Below, one piece after another: positions 37,340 through 64,000 of a stretch of DNA of 64,000 bases; the first letter of the stretch is position 1, and every line of letters begins with the position of its first letter. The position numbers and the translations under genes were made by a program. Under the pieces are notes generated by a model. That model saw only the letters and a program-made list of their open reading frames with translations. It searched no databases and was not told the DNA's origin. Source of the stretch: Eudorina sp. 2006-703-Eu-15 (taxonomy: Eukaryota > Chlorophyta > Chlorophyceae > Chlamydomonadales > Volvocaceae); assembly GCA_003117195.1 (NCBI GenBank), contig BDSI01000227.1, positions 2,501 to 66,500 of the forward strand, read 5' to 3'.

Positions 37340-40300
37340 ATGCCAGCAAGCCCCACGCCAGCCCAGAGCGCTGAAGAGGATGATGCCGCTTCTCAGGGGC
37401 TTCACAGCGTCATTGACGATATTCTTGACCAGGTACGCCACGCCATGCGTTGCCAGTCGCCAGCTGGTGACGGCGGGGGCCGTTCCCGCCTCACTGCCCA
37501 GCGGCGATTCCACCTGCACGCTGTTAGGCGCCTGTGGACAGCCCCCATTGCTCCTCACACCCGGTCCCCTTCCTTGCCTCATGTCTTGAGCAGTATCGTT
37601 TCAATTGGGAGCCCGAGTACCGGCTCAAGTTCAAGAAAGAGTGGGTGGCGCGCGGCGGAGGGGCGGGAGATCGCAGAGACTGGACAGTCCTCCCACGCGG
37701 GTCTGCTACACGGCCGCCTAGCAACTTCTTGGCTTTCGATCCAGAGGCCCCTGGAGGGCGCATTGCTGGCCATTGCTGCGATGTTGTCCCCGGCGGCGCC
37801 CCGCGTGTAACAGAAGCCAGGGCGTGTTTGTTTGATCTCGGCCGGTGCCCCGGATGATGTCCATCGCCCTTGCGGGTCAGGGTGCCGACGGGGTGTGCCG
37901 CGGGACGTCCACATCATCGCCGGAAACGGTCCTGAGCTCCTGACCCGCCGCCGCCCCCGCTCGCCCCCCGCTGACCACAGGCTGAAGGAGTTCTCCTTCG
38001 GGGTGGCCGTCTCCAAACCCCACCAGGCGCCCACGCGCCTCCGGCTCACGGTGAGCGGCACCCGAGGGCCTTATCTGAGGGCCGTACCACCGCGGGCCCC
38101 CCTTTGTTAGTAGCTGCAGCAGCAATTGGCCGGTCTCACCGCGCCCTTACCACCGATCCTTGGGCCCATCCTTCACTCTAAGTCCCTAACCGGGCGGGGC
38201 CGATCAGGGAAGAGCATGAGAGGGTGGCGCCATGACCGCCCGACCAAACAGCTTACCAGCGCGCCACCCACACGATCCCCCCTCCACTCCCCTTGGCCCC
38301 GACCACCTCGCCTCCCCATGTCCTCCGTTATGACCTCCCTGGGTACCCAGTGCCCGCCCCTCGCCCTCTCCGCCAACGCCGCTGGCGCCCTTGGCCCCAC
38401 CCAACGCAGGTGAAGCCGCCCCAGCGCGACGAGGGGTTGGTCGCGGGGCGCTTCGTCCAGAAGGTGCTGGTGATGCCGCAGCAGCGCTTCGCGGCGCTCT
38501 ACAGCCGCAAGCTGGCCTGGGGCTTCCTGCGCCTGCAGTTTGTGGCCGGCTACTTTTGGGACAGCCGCCGACCCAGCCTGGACTACAGGTGCGAGGGGGG
38601 CGGGGTGCGGTGGGGCGGGGGCAGGGAGGGAGGGAGGGAGGAGATGGGTTTCAGCGGTGGGGTGCCGAGCCGGGGCGAGGTCTGTGAGGGCCCTCGTGGA
38701 CCCTGCGCAGGGGCAGGTCGAGACCCGCGTCGGTGAGGGTGAGGGGGCCGCAGCGCGGGCAGGTCGAGAGCTGCGGAGACGGGGCCGGGGCGGGGCCAAG
38801 GGCGAAGGCCGCGGCGGCGGCTGCAAACCGCCGGCTTTGACGGAGTGCTTGATGCAGCGGCCTCGGCGGACCCCGTCGCCCAACCCCGCGCTCCCCCTCC
38901 CCTCCCCACCCGGGCCCCGGGTCCGCACCCCTTGCAGGCTGTCGACCCAGTGGAACGAGGGGCTGCGCTTTAAGCGCAAGGAGTACGTAAGTCGCGGAGG
39001 GGGGTTGCCCGCACTGCACCGTATTCCCGGACCTCTGGGTGGGTGGGGGACCCACTGCCGGGCGTCTTTGGGGGGAATGCACGCATAGGCATGGGCTGGA
39101 GCAGGCCGCTGGGGTCACCCGCCCGGCGGTTGGCCGGGGAGTGGTGACGTCCATGTGGTGCTCATCCGCACCGCTTCGCACTCCGCGCTGAGCGGGTTTA
39201 CGGTCAAGCACCGGGTCCCTGACCAGGCGCGCGGGGTGGCTGGTGGGGCATCCCGGCCACCATCCGGACCCCACGTTGCGCTGCGGCTCGGCCCCCGCCC
39301 CGTCCCGCGCCCGCCGAAACACGGCCAAGGCGCCGTTGTGCCGTCCCCCTCCTGCACCTCCCCGTCCCCACCCCGCTGCAGTACCAGCCCACGGACAACT
39401 TGCTGGTCCGGGCGCGGTGGCACATGGACATGCAGCTGCCTGATGTGGAGGGGTGAGTGAGCAGCCGGCCGGGCGGGGTGCCGGGGCGGGGCAACAGCGG
39501 AACGGAGTTCGGAGGGAGGGGTTCAGAGGGAGGGGTTCGGAGGGAGGGGTGCACGTGGTTTCCGCCACCCGGGTGCTGATGCGGTGATGGGGGATACGGT
39601 CGGGGGAGAGTACTGGCAAAGAGTGGGCTGCGGAGCAGGGCCGTGCGGCCAGCAGCAGGTGGGCGCAGGGACTGGGCAGGCTGGACTGGGATGGGTTGGG
39701 TGGGATTGGGCTCGCTGCCCCGCCCATCAGTTCAACGTGCTGGTGCCGGCCCCTCACTCCAGGGTGCCAGGCCTCCCCCCCGTCTACCAATTTCCTATAT
39801 CTCTCCCCGCCGACACCGAACAGGCCAGAATGGGTGCAACTGGCCGAAACAGAACTGACCGTATCGGAACGGAAATGCACTGAGTGGGACACGGCTTGCG
39901 CCGGGGCCGGGAGGCCTCGTCCCCCTCGGGCTCAAGTCCTGACCCCCTTGGGCCCCTTGGCAACAGCACACCGCGCCTCGGCGTTGGTCACTTACTCCCC
40001 CAGTCAGATTCAACCACGCCCACACCCGCCGCCACCCTCCTGTCCCCCACCCCACCCCTCCCGTCCCCTCCCCTCCCTCCCCGGGGCAGCCACCTGGGCG
40101 GCTGTGAGGGGAGCACGCAAGTGCCCGTGGACGTCGAGTACGGCAGCCTGGACTTCAGCGTCACTCAGGTCCGTACGTACGGAGGGGCCGGGCTGGGATC
40201 TCCCTGGCCTGCGCCGTGCCGATGTCCGCCATGGCATCGACCTGCGCGCGCATCCATCCGGCCGTAAGCCGCATTAGGAGGGCCTGTCAGCCGGTGTCAT

Positions 40301-41535
40301 CGTCCATCGAAAGGCCATTCTTTGCGCAATCTTTGGCCTGTGTGTTCGTCGGCAGGCAGAGCCGGAGTGCGTTACATGCAGTGGGCATAGCAGTGCCCAC
40401 AAGGTTGCCCGTATGCGTGGTCCTTTGTGTGCTGTCAGGCGGGCAGAACAGGTGTGCGTGACATGCGAGGGGCAGAGAACTGCCCACCAAACTGCCCGTA
40501 TGCGTATTTTATATACCCAATGCCCGACCCATGCAGTAATGAAAGGCTGCGGTGTCGGAAGAACGCTGTTGATTTCGGTGTCGCTGCGTCGCAGTAGACT
40601 ACCAGCTGGTGCGGGTTGGCTGCCTTGGCCACACAGACTCACACCACAAACCCTTGGTGTGTGTGTGTTATTTCAGCAGGCAGAGCAGGAGTGCGTGACA
40701 TGCGAGGGGCCGAGTGGCGCCCAATAGTTTGCCCGTATGCGCACATAATATACCCATTGCCGGACCCATATAAGAAATAAAAGGCTGCGGTGTCGGAAGA
40801 ACGCTGTCGATTTGGCGCGCTGTTGTTGTCGCGGAAGACTACCAGCTGGTGCGGGTCGGCTGCCTTGGCCACACAGACTCACACCACAATGCTGTGCGTG
40901 CGTGCGATCCTCTCGTTGTTACCCACCTGCAAGCAAAACGCCGTGTAGTCAGCACCGCCGAAGACGATCCGGAACGATGCGGAATAACGTCATGTGTGCG
41001 CGCGATGTGTGCGCGCGAAAAAGCGTGCATGCCAAGGCAGCAAAGGGGATGGATCGCGGCGTCATTAATGCATAAGTAAGGCGGCAAGAGTCGTACGGCA
41101 AGAGACGTACACAAACCCTTGGGGTGTGTGTGTGTGTGTTTCGCGAGAAACCCGTGTGTGTGTGCCCCCTCTGCCGAGAGAAGTCGCATTTCCCCACCGC
41201 GCCACCGGCACTCCGCGGGTCCCCGCCCCCGCCCCCAGCAACCCCCGCACACCGGCCCCTCGCCTCCCCCACCCCAACCCCCCTCGCAGTTGGACTTCGT
41301 TTGCGACCTGGACGGCTTCCAGAGCCGACGGAAGTCGGACCAGCCCGATGCAGCCGGGGGCCTGGTCGCAGTCGCGCAGCCCCTGGAGGGGGGCCCCGCG
41401 GCGCCGGCCCCGGTCGGGACGGGCTGCGGGAGCTGCGGCAGCAGCGCCCACGGAGGCAAGGCGCCGGCGGTGCCGGGCCGGATAAGGTGGCCTTGGGAGC
41501 AGCGAGGGGAGGCCGCCGCGGGGGGGCGTCAGTGA
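37340..41535 (+). CDS. Unrecognised 277-residue protein, predicted beta-rich
   Basis: Eight exons, all in phase: 37340–37432, 37594–37640, 37981–38050, 38410–38588, 38938–38986, 39382–39452, 40090–40168, 41290–41535. The start ATG directly follows an in-frame TAA. After an acidic N-terminus (about 1–30) come segments of alternating hydrophobic and polar residues, such as KEFSFGVAVSKPH, RFVQKVLVMPQQRFAAL, GFLRLQFVAGYFWDSRRPSL, YRLSTQWNEGLRFKRKEY, LLVRARWHMDMQLPD and GSLDFSVTQLDFVCDLDG. This pattern would suit a beta-barrel or beta-sandwich. The last ~60 residues are Gly/Ala-rich with CGSCGSS and are the least certain. There is no clear targeting peptide. I do not recognise the family. Seven small exons with agreeing phases make a real gene likely. 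Confidence 0.65.
40350..40900. repeat. Diverged ~240-bp tandem duplication in an intron
   Basis: Two copies, about 40438–40676 and 40678–40900, share GTGACATGCGAGGGGC, GGCTGCGGTGTCGGAAGAAC and CTTGGCCACACAGACTCACA. A shorter third copy is at 40350–40420. All lie in intron 7 of the 277-residue gene. Confidence 0.9.
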
Positions 41536-44500
41536 GGCGCGGGCGGGGCCAGGGCGCGGCTGAGGCTGGGGCCGGGGCACGGGTTGAAGTGGCGCGCGGC
41601 GGCCGGGGGGCGGGTCGCAGGGGCGTGCGGCCGCGGCCGCGGGCGGGGCGGCTGTGGCCGTGGTGCCGGGAGGGGCTTAGCACAGCGATCCGCTCAACGA
41701 CGAGGCCCAGGATCAGGTCCTTGAGGGACACCCTGGGATCGTTTTAGTAGGAGGGAGGGAGAGAGCGCGAGGGTATCGGGCGTCTTTGCAAGGGAGGTGC
41801 GCAGGAGAGCGGGGACGGACCAACTGCACCAACAGGGGGGGCCACGGGTGCGGCTGGTGCACCGAGCAGCCCAGGTTGTGGGGAGGAGTGGGGCGGGGCG
41901 GGTGCTGGGTGTGCGGCGTGCGGCGAGGAGGAGCTTGGCGGGGCTGTGGGCTGTTGTGGGCCTTGTGGGCCTTGTGGGCCTTGTGGGCCGATGGTAACAC
42001 GGGCGAGGGAGGCAGGGCGGGAGGTGCGGGGCCCTTGGCCGGCTCCGCAGACGGATTGGTCCGCCGGCACCCGAGCTGATGGGGAGCTGATGATCTTGTT
42101 TTCCACCGGTGCGTGCGGCTGCAATGCGGTGGGTGGCAGTTGAGGAGCAGCGCGGGAAGGTGGCTGCGGGACTGCCGGCCGGGGAGCGCAGAACGGCCTC
42201 GGCTGGGCTGGGCCGGGCTGGGCTGGGCTGGGGGAGCAGCGCAGGCAGCGGAGGAAGAGTGCCGGACAGATGAATAGTCAGATGGGGCGGAACGGGAGTC
42301 GCGGAAGGATAGGGCCGCGGCTGCAGATCGCAACAGGACTGTGGGGCAGTGCTAACGAATCGGCGATGCTTGCCGTTGGTGGGCCATGCGTTGTCACCTC
42401 CCGGTCTGATGGCGGAAGGAGAGCCGCGGAGCCTCCTCCCCGGCACGCCATCTGCGAGCCATGGGGACCGAAGTACGCAGCGGCTAACCGCCCTCGGCCC
42501 GGGCAAGCCTGCCGGCAGTGTCCGGCAGTTGCGTTTGACGAAGCAGGTTGTTAGGGGCGCTTTGACTAGGCGATTTAGAACGCGCAGTGGCGTCGTCAAG
42601 AGTCGGTTAAGGAGCCGTACTTGCGTGGCTCACAAATCGTTTGCGGAGGGAGACCGAGTCGGCTGCCATCGGGAATCATGCGACAAAAACGCATTTGGGC
42701 GGCAGACTTAGAGTAACACCGTAGTAGTACCGTTAAAACAACAAAATTTTCGTCTAACCACGAGTGTCGTCCGACCCGGCCACGTCCTGGCAGGATCTCC
42801 GCCAACGCGGGGGTTACAGCGGCCGGATGCGGACGCCAAGCTGCGGTCGCCCCTTCCGCTCGCATGTGGCATGTGGCACGTCTTTGGGGTTGTGACGCAT
42901 GACCTGGCGACCCCGACCTCCACCCGTCTGCGCCGTTTTCTTTTGAACCCTGACCTCTACCAGTTCATAGTCCCATCCCCATCAAACCAACTGCGCACCA
43001 TTCAGCGCGCAATGAGTGCTCCCCCCCTGGCGGGCCCTCAGCGCCCACCCCCGGCTGCGTCACGACACACAGCGGGCCGGCGGGCAGCCCCTGGATCGTT
43101 CCCCTGGTCGTTCCTTGTCCGCTGTCGAAGGGCACCACACCAGCAGGGAATGGAGCAATGGATCTCCCCTCTGCCGTGCGCGGGTTTCAGGAGGACAGGG
43201 GCCCCGCGCTTGGAGCTGACTGGAGTCGGCCGCTGCGTTGGCAACTTGGCACATGGCCTCCCGGCCTGGCGGGCCTTTCTGGGCGACCGCTGCCGGAATC
43301 CGGGATGCCTGCAGTACGGCAGTACAGACTGTACGGGGGCACAGACGGCGCTGCAAACGGACAGTCGGACACTCGGCCAAGACGGTCGGTGGTCATTTCG
43401 GTGGCCAAGGCGGTCGGCGCGGGTTGGCTTGCGACGCGGCGTGCGCTAGCGGTGCTGCCTCAGCGGCGCTTGCTCCGCCGTTGAGAGGGGCATACACACA
43501 GGCGCGTACGGTACCCGCCTTCAGAACGACGACGACGAGGGGGGGCCCTCAGACGGCGGTCAGCCAGCCGCGGAAACCCGCACCGGGTCCGGGTGGGCCG
43601 CGGGTGGCCCCCCAAGGACCTACCTGACAAGCCGGATGTTGCGAAAGAGGAAAGCTACATCACGGGGGGGGGGGGCGGAGATGTTCAGCCCCCCTCGCAC
43701 ACCTCAGGGTGTGATGGTGGGCGCAGGCACGCAAGCAGCCGTCCCTACGACCCCGCTGTCGTGCGGCAGAGCATCCCACCCATGTTGGGGAATACCGTGT
43801 ATGACGGCTGGCGGCTCCCGCGAATGGGAGGGCATGGCCGTGTCTGGGGTTGCTTCAGTTCAGTCCAGCCCGTGAGCCGGATGTAGGACTGTGCAAGGAC
43901 GGGGTGCATCGCTACCCCCACCCCCATCAAGCAGCACCACGGCATCGCGTTTGTGGTTGAATCGGGTTGCAGGGGACCGGACCATTCGGGTCACCCATGA
44001 CAGCTGAAGCCCTAACCCCCCGCTGCACGGATGGGGAGCCCAACCACAACGCTTGCATCTGCTCGCACTCGTTTGCATTTGCTCGCATCTGTTTGCGTCT
44101 GCTCGCGTCTGTTTCCATTTGCTCGCATCTGTTTGCGTCTGCTTACACTGCTTGCTCGTAAAGACGCAGGGGAGGGTGAGGCTGGAGGGTGAGTCCTCTC
44201 GGGGAATCGACCATGGACCACCCTCTTTGTTGCTTGGCTACCCTGCCGGAATATTTGGTCTCTGGTCGCAATGGAATTGGGCAGGGACTCGATCGCTCGC
44301 AGCACTTCCGGACAGTGTGCACTAGGGACCGCTGGCCGGCACCACGCCACGTCGCCACAGCAGGTTCACTTGACCCGTGATGGCACGGCTACGGACTGAA
44401 GAAAGCTGGAATGTTGTCGTGCACTGAGCTGGTCGTCGGCCGAGGTGTCGCGCTGTCAGATTCGCAGTACCGCGGTACACCCAAGCAAGGTCATCCAGGC

Positions 44501-45391
44501 CGAAGGTGTTAGGGCATGCGACATGCCGCGACGCGCGCGTGAGTGGGCAGGGACAGAACGAATAAACTTACAGGACTGCGCAGATGCAGTATCGTTTGGT
44601 AAATGTTGCGGAGGACTTGTACTGCGCCCAGGTTCGCGAACCTTGCAGTCCCAGTATTCCTGCCAATAATCTGTGTGAGAGAGACGGCCCGTAAGCGGTT
44701 GACAGATGTCCATCCTCTATTCCAAAGGTTATGGATGTTGGCTTGCTAGCGAACCCGGAGGGATCTACTCGTCCGCCTACTAATGCGTTTGATACCTAAA
44801 GGAGCTTGGCTCTCTCCTCAGACGGCGTTTGAAATATCGCTCGGTTACCGAGGATTAAGTATACTGTGAAAACTTGCACCTGCGCACTACATTTCTTAGT
44901 CACACGCGTCGCAACGACTTGCGGCGCCCCGGATTGGCACCCTGGCTGAAAGTAGATCGAAAGCAACAATCAAGTATGGCGCTCCACTCTAGATCCTGAT
45001 TGACTGCCCTTAAATTTTGGTGCGTCGATCGGAATGGTTATTTTAGGTTATTTCTCCGGCGCGTTACTCTCGTACTGTATCCATCTGGGGCTCTAACCGA
45101 CAAGTTTTGCAAAGCGCTTACCAATTGCATGATAGAATACGTGTTGAGTTGGTGAATGAAGTGGGAATGAGGGACCCCCAATAGAGATGTGCACAAGCTG
45201 CAGTGGTATGTTCCACGGCGCTTCATCGCCTGCGATGTTATTTGATCCACGAATGCTTTCTGTATGTTATGGGTTGGAGTTTCTGGGCAGCGCGCTATGA
45301 TACTGACGACGCGGGGACGCAACAGAAGGAAACTTTGTTGTTGAGTGGGACCAGCGCGCCTGCGACCACCCAGGCGACGCTGTGAGTCAAG
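41536..45391. other. Long intergenic region without a supported gene
   Basis: The longest gene-poor stretch. A 301-codon minus frame at 41694–42599 covers GC-rich sequence with a CTTGTGGGC tandem (41950–41990) and has no domain or consistent splicing, so I do not call it. The remainder alternates GC-rich and AT-rich blocks. The promoter of the PAS gene should lie near its right end. No tRNA or rRNA was seen. Confidence 0.55.
44050..44155. repeat. Imperfect ~12-bp tandem repeat
   Basis: TTTGCRTCTGCTCGCRTCTG-type units repeat about eight times in the intergenic region. Confidence 0.85.
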
Positions 45392-63798
<18,407 letters not shown>

Positions 63799-64000
63799 GA
63801 TCCCCCTGCGGAGGGTTTATGACAGGGGGCGGGTACGGGGGAACTTACAGGGGCGGGGGCGCAGTACTTTCTTCTTCCTCCTCCTCTTCCTCCTACAACG
63901 GCGAGCACACACATACGCACACACACATGTGTATTTCGTTGATTGTGTTTCATGGGCTGGGGCCGGGGCCGTCGTGTGGCCGACGGGCATCTCCCGGTCT
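63799..64000. other. 3' flank of the PAS gene
   Basis: Likely 3' UTR. It holds a CTTCTTCCTCCTCC run and a short CA tract. No TGTAA signal is seen before the window ends, so the transcript probably continues outside. Confidence 0.5.

Noticed and set aside
41694..42599. 301-codon minus-strand frame
   Set aside because: GC-rich, simple-sequence content, no domain, no paralogue and no convincing splice partners.

Overview
This is a nuclear window from a green alga, most likely a volvocine chlorophyte (Chlamydomonas/Volvox/Gonium type). The evidence is GC-rich coding sequence, many short GT–AG introns full of microsatellites, TGTAA poly(A) signals, chloroplast transit peptides with a V-x-A cleavage motif, a REP27/LPA1 photosystem II repair gene, and a large multi-membrane PAS protein of the 'tiny macrocysts B'-like class common in these algae. 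The species cannot be fixed from the sequence alone.

Layout. Positions 1–5596 hold a head-to-tail array of about 1.1 kb units joined by long (CA)n tracts. Each unit carries the last ~125 codons of a non-LTR retrotransposon reverse transcriptase, then a 3' UTR with a hairpin and TGTAA. After ~2.6 kb without a convincing gene come, in order: an EGF/exostosin GT47 glycosyltransferase (minus, 8219–14669); REP27/LPA1 (minus, 15961–20491); a second GT47 paralogue (plus, 20758–26006); an E2 ubiquitin-conjugating enzyme of the UBE2S type (minus, 26815–27779); an unrecognised plastid-targeted Pro/Ala-rich single-span protein (plus, 28118–29523); an ARID+PHD chromatin protein (minus, 30513–36898); an unrecognised 277-residue protein (plus, 37340–41535); and an 18.4 kb, 23-exon polytopic PAS protein (plus, 45392–63798).

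I built exon models by eye. Splice phases close without gaps for seven of the eight loci apart from two places: one donor in the ARID gene, and two spots (5' of exon 4, and the last exon) in the second GT47 gene. Three gene pairs are divergent with short shared promoters (REP27/GT47-b, UBE2S/plastid protein, ARID/277-aa protein).

The genes do not form one pathway. Themes are secretory-pathway glycosylation (two GT47 paralogues), plastid biogenesis (REP27 and the unknown plastid protein), cell-cycle ubiquitination (UBE2S), chromatin reading (ARID/PHD) and membrane-linked sensing (PAS protein). The most unusual structures are the CA-linked truncated LINE array, a ~1.4 kb CCTG/CCTA tetranucleotide block inside one intron, and repeat motifs shared between introns of unrelated genes.
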